Part shown: positions 34,601 through 42,801 of the stretch, one piece after another
How positions within the stretch are numbered: position 1 is the stretch's first letter
Layout: each line of letters starts with the position of its first letter
Source: Acidimicrobiia bacterium
Lineage (GTDB): Bacteria; Actinomycetota; Acidimicrobiia; Spongiisociales; JAHEDJ01
Assembly (NCBI GenBank): GCA_029210695.1
Contig: JARGFH010000024.1
Coordinates: 1 to 52,233, forward strand
Length of the DNA: 52,233 bases
Direction: 5' to 3'
Notes under the pieces: model-generated
Databases searched by the model: none
What the model saw: the letters and a program-made list of their open reading frames with translations, nothing else
What the model was told of the DNA's origin: nothing
Position numbers and translations under genes: made by a program

Positions 34601-35071
34601 GGTCTGCTACCTCCGCCGTAGTTCATTTCGATACTGTCATGGTGGTGGAGTTCGAGGCCAGCAATATGGCACCAGCGCGAACACTCATCGGACTGCCGTT
34701 CGTGGTGCCGATCCGCTTCAACGGTACCGCAGCGATGCGACCAACCACGAAGTCCGGCGAAACCAGCACACATCCCCCGTGCCGCCAACGACCGTCAATG
34801 GGTGCGCTGAATACTGGCAATGGTGTCGGGCCCGCCGGATTCAACGGTTCGCCTGTTCCCGAGGGTCTCCGTCCGTTTCGCCGCCATGCCGGATCGCAAC
34901 GATCGCAATTCCGGTAGCGCACAACCGGCGATGTGCGCTACCCGCCTTCCCGCTTCAGGTCGCAGCACAGCCTGTGTGCGAGTCGTCTTCCTGGATGGTG
35001 CGGCTCTCAACTCGGGCGGATCACTGTCATGCTCGATCCCGCGATTGAGACCTGGCATCGCCTTCTGGCAG
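34601..35071. other. 470-bp region without a convincing gene; 11-bp hairpin
   Basis: Several overlapping open frames exist on both strands but none has a family pattern or good start. One feature stands out: a perfect hairpin GGTAGCGCACA/TGTGCGCTACC (34913-34923 and 34932-34942) with an 8-base loop, about 130 bp downstream of tRNA-Ser(TGA) on its strand. It may be a terminator or regulatory structure. Confidence 0.4.
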
Positions 35072-35161
35072 CGGAGGGAGTGGGATTCGAACCCACGGAA
35101 CCGCTTAACACGGTTCAACAGTTTTCAAGACTGTCGCCTTCGTCCGCTCGGCCATCCCTCC
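35072..35161 (-). tRNA. tRNA-Ser(TGA)
   Basis: Acceptor GGAGGGA, anticodon stem-loop ACAGTCTTGAAAACTGT with TGA, long variable arm, T-arm GGTTCGAATCC. CCA is not encoded (CTG follows). It lies 78 bp from tRNA-Ser(CGA) in the same direction. Confidence 0.94.
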
Positions 35162-35176
35162 TCGCCGGCCGGGGCC

Positions 35177-35203
35177 GGTAGTACCTGGTACCGGGTACCG
35201 GGC
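35177..35203. repeat. GGTACC-rich short repeat between two tRNA-Ser genes
   Basis: GGTAGTACC, GGTACC and GGGTACCGGG in tandem, a set of short palindromes. Similar in type to 30691-30710 beside another tRNA-Ser. Confidence 0.4.
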
Positions 35204-35239
35204 ACGAAGTGTGCGGCCCGACTGCCGGGTCGCTTAGAG

Positions 35240-35330
35240 CGGAGGGAGTGGGATTCGAACCCACGAGGGCGGGTAAACGCCCTACGGCATTTCGAGTGCC
35301 GCGCACTAGGCCGGACTATGCGATCCCTCC
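35240..35330 (-). tRNA. tRNA-Ser(CGA)
   Basis: Acceptor GGAGGGA, anticodon stem-loop GGCACTCGAAATGCC with CGA, long variable arm, T-arm GGTTCGAATCC, no encoded CCA. Reads UCG codons. Confidence 0.94.
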
Positions 35331-35387
35331 GAGGATCTGGGATTGTACACGGCAGCGTCGAGGCGGAACCTGTGTGAGAATGCGACG

Positions 35388-36599
35388 ATGGAACACGGCG
35401 CCGCTATTCGCTCCGAGGTTGGAGCACTGCAAACGGTCATCATTCACCGTCCCGATCTCGAACTATCTCGCATCACACCGAGCAACAAGGACGAGTTGCT
35501 CTTCGATGAGCTGATCTGGCTCGAACGGGCGCAGGTGGAACACGACGCATTTGCCGACCTGATGCGAGCCACCGGTGCAGAGGTTCTCTACATCGACGAC
35601 TTACTCACCGAGGTAATGGCCGATCGCAGCCTTGCCGACGCCGTCATCGTGGAACACGTCACCAACGACCTGTGCGGCGTCCGACTTGCCGACCGGGTCC
35701 GGTCATTTCTCACCGAGCTGCCACCGGAACGTCTCGTCAAGCACCTGATCGGCGGCGTGACGCTCGACGAGGTCGGCGCGACCGAGGGGCTAGTCGCCGC
35801 ACTCCACGGGCCTAATGACTTCCTGCTGCCCCCACTCCCAAACGCGGTATTCATGCGGGACTCGTCGATCTGGATCGGGGATGGTGTGGTCCTCTCTCCG
35901 ATGAATCGTCTCGTCCGTCGACGGGAGACCGATCTCCTCCGAATGGTCTACTCGCACCACCCCCGCTTTGCCGCCACCCGGATCTGGTTCGGGAACGAGC
36001 CTGGAGAGCACTTCCCGGCCTCGGTAGAAGGCGGCGATGTGCTGGTGGTCGGTGAACGTGGGATCGCGATCGGCGTTTCCGAACGGACCTCGCCGACCGG
36101 AGCCGCCGCGTTGACGGCTCGCCTCTTCGAGGAGGGTGTCGTTGATCGCGTGCTGGCGGTCGAACTTCCGAAGGGGCGGTCGACGATGCACCTCGACACC
36201 GTCGTCACAATGGTGGACCGTAACCGGTTTGTGCTGTATCCGCGCATTCGTTCTCACGTTCGGGCACTTCAGGTGACACCCGGTCCGGAACTCGGCCTCC
36301 ACGTCGAAGGCGAGATCGATCTCATTGAAGGGCTGGCCTGGGCGGCCGGCCTCGACTCGGCCGACGTGATCGAACCGGCGATGACCAGCATCCAGGCCGA
36401 TCGTGAACAGTGGAACGACGCCAACAACACTTTTGCGGTGGCGCCCGGCGAGGTGATCGCCTACGAACGCAACGTGGCCACGAACGAAATCCTCGAGGAA
36501 GCCGGCGTCGTCGTGCATCGCATGCCGTCCTATGAACTCCCACGCGGACGCGGTGGCCCCCGCTGTATGACGTGTCCGGTGGCTCGCGCCCCCTTGTAG
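35388..36599 (+). CDS. arcA: Arginine deiminase
   Basis: 403 residues from ATG 35388, the family length. Guanidino-group hydrolase motifs are intact: FMRDSS (about 162-167), EGGDVLVVGE, HLDTVVTMVD (catalytic His/Asp) and the C-terminal GPRCMTCPVAR with the nucleophile Cys. It converts arginine to citrulline and ammonia, usually feeding carbamate-kinase ATP synthesis. Neither arcB nor arcC is in the window, so here it may serve nitrogen supply or pH control. A hairpin repeat follows the stop. Confidence 0.93.
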   Translation: MEHGAAIRSEVGALQTVIIHRPDLELSRITPSNKDELLFDELIWLERAQVEHDAFADLMRATGAEVLYIDDLLTEVMADRSLADAVIVEHVTNDLCGVRLADRVRSFLTELPPERLVKHLIGGVTLDEVGATEGLVAALHGPNDFLLPPLPNAVFMRDSSIWIGDGVVLSPMNRLVRRRETDLLRMVYSHHPRFAATRIWFGNEPGEHFPASVEGGDVLVVGERGIAIGVSERTSPTGAAALTARLFEEGVVDRVLAVELPKGRSTMHLDTVVTMVDRNRFVLYPRIRSHVRALQVTPGPELGLHVEGEIDLIEGLAWAAGLDSADVIEPAMTSIQADREQWNDANNTFAVAPGEVIAYERNVATNEILEEAGVVVHRMPSYELPRGRGGPRCMTCPVARAPL

Positions 36600-36604
36600 T
36601 GAGT

Positions 36605-36652
36605 TTCTCCGCAATGCAATGATGCAAAAACCGACCACAGCATTGCGGAGAA
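36605..36652. repeat. Hairpin repeat element, copy 2
   Basis: Perfect 13-bp arms TTCTCCGCAATGC (36605-36617) and GCATTGCGGAGAA (36640-36652), 22-base loop starting AATG, same size and arms as copy 1 at 30480-30527. It separates the convergent arcA and tadA. Confidence 0.75.
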
Positions 36653-36660
36653 AAGGAGAT

Positions 36661-37116
36661 TCAGCGTCTGGACTCGAAGAATTCTCGCAGCTGCGCCGAA
36701 CACTCACCCTCTCGCACGCCGGCGATCACTTCGCAACGGTGGTTGAGGCGACGATCCTGGGGGATGTTGAAGAGACTCCATACGCCGCCTGCCTTGAGGT
36801 CGGCGGCGCCGTACACGATCCGGTCCAGGCGAGCCCACATGGCAGCGCCGGCGCACATCGGGCACGGCTCCAGCGTCACCACCAGCGTGTGGCCGGCCAG
36901 GCGCCAATCGCCCGAAGCTCGGGCCCTGTGTGATATCACCAGCATCTCCGCATGAGCCGTCGGATCCTGCGCCTGTTCGCGACGGTTGTGATCCGATCCG
37001 ACCACCGTTCCCACCTCGTCGAGCAGGACCGCACCCACCGGGACGTCCCCATGCTCGACGGCAGCTCGCGCCTCGACGAGGGCAAGTCCCATCGCTTCGA
37101 TGAAGTCGAGTTCCAT
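36661..37116 (-). CDS. tadA: tRNA-specific adenosine deaminase
   Basis: 151 residues from ATG 37116. Cytidine-deaminase fold with HAE (zinc His and proton-shuttle Glu, about residues 55-57) and PCPMCAGA (two zinc Cys). TadA turns A34 into inosine in tRNA-Arg(ACG), and a tRNA-Arg(ACG) gene lies 10 kb away in this window. The longer frame upstream lies across tRNA-Ser(GGA) and is not coding. Confidence 0.93.
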   Translation of the reverse strand: MELDFIEAMGLALVEARAAVEHGDVPVGAVLLDEVGTVVGSDHNRREQAQDPTAHAEMLVISHRARASGDWRLAGHTLVVTLEPCPMCAGAAMWARLDRIVYGAADLKAGGVWSLFNIPQDRRLNHRCEVIAGVREGECSAQLREFFESRR

Positions 37117-37141
37117 AACGCCCTCTACACTATGGCGCCCT

Positions 37142-37235
37142 GGAGGGATCGCATAGTCTGGCCTAGTGCGCACGCCTGGAAAGCGTGTAGGGGGTGTGAG
37201 CTCCCTCGCGGGTTCAAATCCCGCTCCCTCCGCCA
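37142..37235 (+). tRNA. tRNA-Ser(GGA)
   Basis: Acceptor GGAGGGA, anticodon stem-loop ACGCCTGGAAAGCGT with GGA, long variable arm, T-arm GGTTCAAATCC and encoded CCA. It diverges from tadA with 25 bp between. Confidence 0.94.
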
Positions 37236-37237
37236 AC

Positions 37238-37258
37238 CTGCCTGCCCGAGGCAGGCAG
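37238..37258 (+). terminator. Hairpin terminator after tRNA-Ser(GGA)
   Basis: Perfect stem CTGCCTGCC/GGCAGGCAG with loop CGA, starting 3 bp after the tRNA. No T-run follows. Confidence 0.65.
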
Positions 37259-37408
37259 CCGTATCAGATATCAGGTGTCGGTAGATCCGCCGGGGTCCTG
37301 TTGCCGGCGGCCGTCCGCCCTCCGCTGGCCCCCTCTGCCGCAAAGACCCGGCATCTTTCCCCTCTAGCACTAGCGCCGGGGGAGAAACGCAAGCGAGCTA
37401 CAATGCCT

Positions 37409-37650
37409 CTCCGTGCTAAGTGGGGCGCTAGGGGTGCCCTGAACCCGAAATCCTCTCTATGCGGGACTGAATTCCCTGCCCGAGCGTGACAGCGGTCGGG
37501 TTTGCACCGGGCACGTGGTGTTGACGGCTGGGTCCTGCGCGGCGGGGTCTCGTGAATCGGGTCAGGTCCGGAAGGAAGCAGCCCTAAGCGAAACACCTCG
37601 GGTGCCGCAGGAGCGCCTGGTCTGAGCCGGCGACCCGGGAGGCACCGGTC
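37409..37650 (+). ncRNA. ffs: SRP RNA, large bacterial type with Alu domain
   Basis: The domain IV core GGTCAGGTCCGGAAGGAAGC is present, followed by the CCGCAGG...GCCTGG side of the long helix. The 5' part CCGTGCTAAG, GGTGCCCTGAACCC and TGAATTCCC matches the Alu-like domain of the large (Bacillus-type) SRP RNA, and GGTGTTGACGGCTGGGTCCTGCGC the central helix. The 5' CCGTGC can pair with GCACCGG near 37643-37649. A TACAAT box at 37399-37404 gives a start near 37410. About 240 nt, far longer than the small 4.5S form. Confidence 0.9.
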
Positions 37651-37703
37651 ACTGCTCATGCGACGGCAGGGTGCACGGAAGAAGAGTCGCGAGTCGCGGG
37701 TTC

Positions 37704-38441
37704 CTAGTCGCGGGTCCGGTTTCTCCGCCCTCGAACCTTCCTGATTCGCCGAGACCGTGTCCACAAAGCGGGAGAATCAGAATCGAAGAGGGAATCGAGC
37801 CCCTCTGTTGGTTTTCTCAGGACTGCTCCGTATACGAAGCCCAAAGGGCCCATTCGCCACACCCGTTGCAGGTGCAGCGGACCGCGAGCGAACATCTCCT
37901 CCGGAGGAGGCAGCTTGTCCAGCGACCGGTGCAGATACCAGTAATCGCCCGGTGAGCCAATCGTCAATCCGGCCAGCGGCAAGAAGATCGCCGACCCGAT
38001 CCGGTGCAGCGAGCGAGCGAACACGTTGCGCGGCCGTCCCAGACCGATCACCACCATCGCTCCCCCTGGTCGGAGGACGCGCCGGACCTCGGCCAGAGTT
38101 GCCGGAATCGAGGCCAAATTGCGGAATACGTAGGCCGAGAACACGCCGTCAAACGACCCGTCTGCGAAAGGCAGTTGCTCGCCGTACCCGACCACCCGTG
38201 CCCGAATCGGGCTGAGGGCCAGCATCTCAGGGACCGGATCAAGCGCCACGACCTCACGACCCTCAAACACCGGAAGCGCGGCCCCCGTCCCGCTTCCCAG
38301 ATCGAGTACTCGACCTTCCGGGAGGTATGCGGCGCCGCGTCTTCGCCACTCCTGCTCCTGCCCGAACGACAAGACACTATTGAGGAGGTCATATCGTCTG
38401 GCTATACGCGAGAATATCTCCCGCGGACGTGCCGAACTCAT
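37704..38441 (-). CDS. UbiE/MenG-like methyltransferase
   Basis: 245 residues, class I SAM methyltransferase: IFSRIARRYDLLNSVLSFG opening of UbiE/MenG, LDLGSGTG (motif I, about 46-53), DGSFDGVFSAYVFRNL and RRVLRPGG (about 126-133). MenG methylates demethylmenaquinone in the menaquinone route. Its ATG overlaps the serS stop by four bases. The last 15 residues (Arg-rich) run into a degenerate GTCGCGGG repeat at 37685-37717 next to the SRP RNA, so the tail may be recent. Confidence 0.82.
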   Translation of the reverse strand: MSSARPREIFSRIARRYDLLNSVLSFGQEQEWRRRGAAYLPEGRVLDLGSGTGAALPVFEGREVVALDPVPEMLALSPIRARVVGYGEQLPFADGSFDGVFSAYVFRNLASIPATLAEVRRVLRPGGAMVVIGLGRPRNVFARSLHRIGSAIFLPLAGLTIGSPGDYWYLHRSLDKLPPPEEMFARGPLHLQRVWRMGPLGFVYGAVLRKPTEGLDSLFDSDSPALWTRSRRIRKVRGRRNRTRD

Positions 38442-39694
38442 CGTTCGATCGACTCAAACCCAACGTAGGGTTGCAGCGCGGCCGGAATCCCAATCGAACC
38501 ATCGGCGCGCTGATGGTTCTCCAGTATCGCCAGCACCGTCCGCGAACTCGTCACCACCGTCCCGTTGAGCGTATGCACGAGACGATTGCCCTGCTCGGAC
38601 TTGAACCGCGTCTTGAGGCGACGAGCCTGATAGTCGGTCGTGTTGGAGCATGAAGTGATCTCTCGATAGGCGCCCTGAGACGGCAACCACACTTCGATGT
38701 CGTATTTCTTGGCAGCCGAATCTCCGAGGTCTCCCACCGCAACGTTGACCATCCGATAGGGCAACTCCAATTCCTGGAGGACCCGTTCCTCGATCGAAAC
38801 CAGATACTCGTGCTCTTCCCACGACCGATCGGGATGACAGAACGAGAACATCTCGACCTTGTCGAACTGGTGCATTCGGAAAATGCCTCGAGTGTCTTTG
38901 CCGTAGGTCCCTGCCTCGCGTCGGAAGCAGGTGGAAACACCGGCATACCGGACGGGGAGGTCGGCTCCGTCCAGGATCTCGTCCAGGTGCAGCGCAGCGA
39001 GGGATACTTCAGATGTGCCCACCAAGAACAGGTCATCGCGTTCCACGGCATAGACCTGGTCGCGGTCGGCCGGGAAGAATCCGGTTCCGAACAGGGCCTC
39101 CTCGCGAACCAGGACCGGTGGAGCGACCGGCGTGAAGCCTTCGGAGGTGAGGCGGTCCATCGCAAAACGGACCAAGCCCAGCTCCAACAAGACGGCCTTT
39201 CCTTTGAGATAGGCAAAACGGCTTCCGGACACTTTGACGCCGCGTTCAATGTCGATGATGTCGAGTGCCTCTCCCAGATCCTGGTGATCCTTTACCTCGA
39301 ACTCGAAATCCGGGATCACCCCCCAGCGCTTGATCTCGACGGCGTCGGCCTCGGTCATCCCGTCGGGCGCGGAGTCGTGGGCGATATTCGGTATCTGCAC
39401 CCACAACGCATCGAACTCTGCGTCGAGGCCGTCGGCTTCGACGGTCAGTCGCTTGTAGGACTCCGAAAGCGATGCCGCATGTGTGATCGCCGCCTGCTTC
39501 TCCTCGCCCTGGAGGGCGGCAATGGCCGTGCCGGCCTGCTTCTGCTCAGACCGGATTTCTTCCGCAGCATGGCGCACGTCGCGCCGACGGCGATCGAGTT
39601 CGGACAACTCGTCGACGCTGAGTTCTACTCCCCGCCGGCCCAGGGCCAAGCGGAGCAAGTTGGGGTTCTCTCGGAGGAAGGTGACATCGATCAT
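38438..39694 (-). CDS. serS: Seryl-tRNA synthetase
   Basis: 418 residues, class II synthetase. N-terminal tRNA-binding coiled coil (about 30-100), motif 2 with CFRREAGTYGKDTRGIFRMHQF (written as FRREAG then RGIFRMHQF, about 262-283), and motif 3 with TLNGTVVTSSRTVLAILE (about 380-397). It charges tRNA-Ser for all serine codons and tRNA-Sec where present. All four tRNA-Ser genes in the window lie within 9 kb on one side. First gene of a two-gene unit with the methyltransferase. Confidence 0.96.
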   Translation of the reverse strand: MIDVTFLRENPNLLRLALGRRGVELSVDELSELDRRRRDVRHAAEEIRSEQKQAGTAIAALQGEEKQAAITHAASLSESYKRLTVEADGLDAEFDALWVQIPNIAHDSAPDGMTEADAVEIKRWGVIPDFEFEVKDHQDLGEALDIIDIERGVKVSGSRFAYLKGKAVLLELGLVRFAMDRLTSEGFTPVAPPVLVREEALFGTGFFPADRDQVYAVERDDLFLVGTSEVSLAALHLDEILDGADLPVRYAGVSTCFRREAGTYGKDTRGIFRMHQFDKVEMFSFCHPDRSWEEHEYLVSIEERVLQELELPYRMVNVAVGDLGDSAAKKYDIEVWLPSQGAYREITSCSNTTDYQARRLKTRFKSEQGNRLVHTLNGTVVTSSRTVLAILENHQRADGSIGIPAALQPYVGFESIER

Positions 39695-39739
39695 GGCGAG
39701 ATGATGGTACCGCGGGCAACGAGAGCCGTGTTCGGTGTT

Positions 39740-40783
39740 CTATGAGGGGGCTTGCACGAAGAACGACAACGACGCTGTGTTGTTGTCGCCGTCGACGTCG
39801 CCGGTGACGGCCATGACGATCGCCAACACCTCGTGGGTAATGCCCTCCACGACCGGGACATCCAGAAACTCGACGGTTCGTGAAGCGCCCGGCTCGAGCG
39901 AGGTGATGATGGTTTGCTCGCTGAAAACGACCGTGCCGTCCGCAACCGTGATCACCCGCAGTGCCACCGTCAAGTCGCTCTCCGGGAGGTTGCCTGCGTT
40001 CGAGACGACCGCGGTGGCATTCACCGTCTCTGTGAACGCCAGAACACCCACGCCGTCGTGTTGTCCCCCGGTGAAATCCGGATCGAGCCCGATTTGGCCG
40101 ACTCGCACGTCGTGGAAGGCCGCCACCTGGTTCGATCCACGAACGGCCGCCGCCAGCAACTCACCGGTCACCGGCAATCCGCCGGCCGGAGCGTACGCAA
40201 CCAGGGGCAGAACCCCGATATCCGTCTCGAGTTCAGTCCTGAGTTCCCCAAGCGAGAGCAAGAACCGCTCATAGAGGCGATCACCCACCTGTACGTCGAT
40301 GAGGGCATCGTCGATGGCAATGATCGGAATCGGGCTGGTCGGCTCATCGGCCGCCACCAGCAAACTGTTCTCGAGTGCCACCGACCCGCCCAGCCAGGCC
40401 CTCAGAGACTCCTCGAAGAGGGCTGCCGATCCGGCGCCGCTGGCGGGGACTGACAGAGCATCCAGCTCATCCAGCGACTGTCTGATCGAGGTCTCGATTC
40501 TGCCGAACAGGGCGCTGATCCTGTCTCGATCGGCGCTCGCCAGCTCGAAATTCAGAAAGTCACGGAACTGGGCGGCCAGCGCTTCGTGCTCGAGGGAGGT
40601 CACCTTGGTGAGGTCCACGAACTCCCGGAGATCGGCGCGATCGCTCCGGAGATTCGAAAACCCGAACGAAAAAGCGAGTAGAAGCGTGACGGCGATCAGG
40701 GCATACAGCCCGCCGCGACGCTTCCGGCGCCGCGATGGTTCCGGAAACACTAGGTCGGCCTCACTGGATGGTTCCTGATCCAT
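39740..40783 (-). CDS. Membrane-anchored protein with CARDB-like C-terminus
   Basis: 347 residues from ATG 40783. A charged cytoplasmic start (PSRRRKRRGG), one transmembrane helix (about 24-41, LYALIAVTLLLAFSFGF), a helical extracytoplasmic region (about 45-160), and a C-terminal beta domain (about 240-345) with SNAGNLPESDLTVALRV and GDNNTASLSF, the pattern of CARDB/Ig-like adhesion modules. Function unknown; placed between serS and tRNA-Leu. Confidence 0.65.
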   Translation of the reverse strand: MDQEPSSEADLVFPEPSRRRKRRGGLYALIAVTLLLAFSFGFSNLRSDRADLREFVDLTKVTSLEHEALAAQFRDFLNFELASADRDRISALFGRIETSIRQSLDELDALSVPASGAGSAALFEESLRAWLGGSVALENSLLVAADEPTSPIPIIAIDDALIDVQVGDRLYERFLLSLGELRTELETDIGVLPLVAYAPAGGLPVTGELLAAAVRGSNQVAAFHDVRVGQIGLDPDFTGGQHDGVGVLAFTETVNATAVVSNAGNLPESDLTVALRVITVADGTVVFSEQTIITSLEPGASRTVEFLDVPVVEGITHEVLAIVMAVTGDVDGDNNTASLSFFVQAPS

Positions 40784-40864
40784 CCTGACGGTTGACGGAA
40801 CATCCGGGGATGTCCCGATGGATTTCGGTTTCGCACAAACGCAGGTGCCGACACATCGACACCG

Positions 40865-40948
40865 TGGGCGAGGGGGGACTTGAACCCCCACGAGCTATTG
40901 CTCACAGGCACCTGAAGCCTGCGCGTCTGCCATTTCCGCCACTCGCCC
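40865..40948 (-). tRNA. tRNA-Leu(CAG)
   Basis: Acceptor GGGCGAG, D-arm TGGCGGAAATGGCAGACGCG, anticodon stem-loop CAGGCTTCAGGTGCCTG with CAG, long variable arm, T-arm GGTTCAAGTCC, no encoded CCA. A tRNA-Leu at this place beside fhaA is also found in mycobacteria. Confidence 0.92.
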
Positions 40949-41025
40949 GTGGACGGGGCGAGATGGTACCACGAGCCCCTGAAGAATATTCGTCCGTACC
41001 TCTCGATAAACTCCGCCGGGTGGAC

Positions 41026-41673
41026 ATGGTACGCAACCTCGAACGACGCCTCGAACGGCTGGTCGAAGACCTGGCCGGAAAGGTATTCCGCGGGCCTCTT
41101 CATCCTGTCGAACTGGCGGCCCGGTTAGTCCGGGAGGGTGACCTGGCGTTGCGCTCCAGCGCTGCCGGTCCGGTGGCACCAAATGTCTACGTCATTCACA
41201 TTCATCCATCGGACATTGGTGATGGGCTCGTCCCCGCCGGATTATCCGGGGAACTCGCCGGCTATCTCGAAGCCACCGCTGCAGAGCGAGGATGGCGCCT
41301 CGAGGGACCGGTCATCGTGCACTTCGAGATAGATGAGGCAAGCCCGGTTGGTGCCGTCCGGTGCCGCACAGATTTCACAACCGGACCGGTTCCGGTGTGG
41401 GGATACCTGGCCGGATCCTCTCAGGAGTTCGCCTTGCGCTCCAATCGATTGACCATCGGTCGTGGACTCGAAAACGACATCGTGATCGACAACCCAAAAG
41501 TGAGTAGGACTCACGCCCATCTCTGGCGTGAATCGGGGTCGGCCTGGGTCGCCGACGCTGGATCTGCCAACGGAACCGCCGTCGACGGATTAGTTATCGA
41601 TGCACCGACCTCGATCGGGCAAGGGTCGGTCATCACCTTCGGTTCGGTTGCTTTCACATTCCGAGGGGCGTGA
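41026..41673 (+). CDS. fhaA: FhaA-like protein (DUF3662 + FHA domain)
   Basis: 215 residues from ATG 41026 (GTG 41020 also possible). N-terminal FhaA_N/DUF3662 domain (about 1-115, starting MVRNLERRLERLVEDLAGKV) and a C-terminal FHA domain with IGRG, SRTHAHL and SANGT. FhaA binds phosphothreonine made by PknB and in mycobacteria links kinase signalling to peptidoglycan synthesis. First gene of the six-gene block; overlapping frames upstream cross the tRNA-Leu and are not used. Confidence 0.88.
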   Translation: MVRNLERRLERLVEDLAGKVFRGPLHPVELAARLVREGDLALRSSAAGPVAPNVYVIHIHPSDIGDGLVPAGLSGELAGYLEATAAERGWRLEGPVIVHFEIDEASPVGAVRCRTDFTTGPVPVWGYLAGSSQEFALRSNRLTIGRGLENDIVIDNPKVSRTHAHLWRESGSAWVADAGSANGTAVDGLVIDAPTSIGQGSVITFGSVAFTFRGA

Positions 41674-41680
41674 ACGCCAC

Positions 41681-42094
41681 ATGCCGGCCCTCATCCTCAC
41701 CCTCCTCAAGCTGATCTTCATTGCGCTTCTCTTTTTGTTCGTGTGGCAGATCTCGCGCGCGATAACCGGGCACCTCGCCATCGGTACCACGCGTACCTCC
41801 ACGAGGCGCTCCAGGGAGCTCGTGTTGATCCGGGGCGACGACGGAGCTGGCGAAACGTTCAAGGTCGACGACGTGGCGGTGTTGGGTCGAAGCCCGCAGG
41901 CGGATATCGTTGTCGATGATCCGTACGCATCTGAGTTCCACATGCGCTTCGTGAGTGGAGAGGAAGGCATAGTCCTTCATGATCTCGGAAGTACAAACGG
42001 AACGTATGTCAACGGACGCAGGGTTTCATCGCCCCAACTCCTCGTCAAAGGGGACGCCGTGCAAGTTGGAAAAACCGTGATGGAGGTGCGATGA
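41681..42094 (+). CDS. fhaB: FhaB-like FHA protein with membrane anchor
   Basis: 137 residues. N-terminal transmembrane helix (about 5-23, ILTLLKLIFIALLFLFVW) and FHA domain at about 60-130 (LGRSPQADIVVDD, SEFHMRF, STNGTYVNG). FhaB (FipA-like partner in mycobacteria) is a PknB substrate tied to septal wall synthesis. AGGGGCG lies upstream of the ATG at 41681; the stop overlaps pstP. Confidence 0.88.
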   Translation: MPALILTLLKLIFIALLFLFVWQISRAITGHLAIGTTRTSTRRSRELVLIRGDDGAGETFKVDDVAVLGRSPQADIVVDDPYASEFHMRFVSGEEGIVLHDLGSTNGTYVNGRRVSSPQLLVKGDAVQVGKTVMEVR

Positions 42095-42801
42095 AGTTCA
42101 TCTGGGCTATCGCAACCCATCGTGGCCTCGTACGAGACTCGAACCAGGATTCCGTCCACCCAACCACGGGCGGGACCGGTTCCGGACCCCTGCTGGTCGC
42201 CGTCGCCGACGGGATGGGAGGACATGCCGGTGGCGAGGTCGCCAGCCGGATCGCCATCGAGACAATCATCGCCAACACCGAACTCACCATCGCCGAACGG
42301 ATCATCGACGCCAACGAGAAGATCGCCTCCGAGAGCCGGGCCGATCCGTCGCTCACCGGCATGGGAACGACGGTTTCAGTTGCCAAGATCGAGGAAGACG
42401 GGAGTGCGACCATCGGGCATGTCGGGGACAGCCGCGTGTACCTCCTGCGGGCGGGCGCCCTCCGGCAGCTCACCCGGGACCACACCCTCGTTGCCCAATG
42501 GGTCGCCGACGGTCGGCTCACCCCGGAAGAGGCTGCCGTCCACCCGCAGCGCAGCATGCTGATGCGAGCTGTTGGCCACGGACGTCCGCTCGACGTGGAC
42601 GTCATCGAGGAACCTTTGCTGAGCGGAGATCGTTTGATGATCTGTTCCGATGGATTGTCTGGAATGATCAACGACGAACTCATCACCGAATTGCTGTCGA
42701 GGGGCACCGCTGAGGAATCGGTGTGGGCGCTCGTGGAGGCCGCCAACCGGGCCGGCGGACACGACAACATCACCGTGGCCGCCATCGACGTCCAGTTGTG
42801 A
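42091..42801 (+). CDS. pstP: PP2C-type Ser/Thr phosphatase
   Basis: 236 residues, catalytic PP2C domain: RDSNQDS, VADGMGGHAGGE, GMGTTV, HVGDSRVYL and GGHDNITV provide the metal-binding aspartates. It lacks the extracytoplasmic C-terminal part and TM helix of mycobacterial PstP, so it is soluble. It reverses PknB phosphorylation. Overlaps both neighbours by four bases. Confidence 0.92.
   Translation: MKFIWAIATHRGLVRDSNQDSVHPTTGGTGSGPLLVAVADGMGGHAGGEVASRIAIETIIANTELTIAERIIDANEKIASESRADPSLTGMGTTVSVAKIEEDGSATIGHVGDSRVYLLRAGALRQLTRDHTLVAQWVADGRLTPEEAAVHPQRSMLMRAVGHGRPLDVDVIEEPLLSGDRLMICSDGLSGMINDELITELLSRGTAEESVWALVEAANRAGGHDNITVAAIDVQL

Noticed and set aside
34623-34922. 99-codon minus-strand ORF with CDRC
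   Set aside because: No ribosome site, overlapping frames of equal quality and no recognisable pattern; not supported as a gene.
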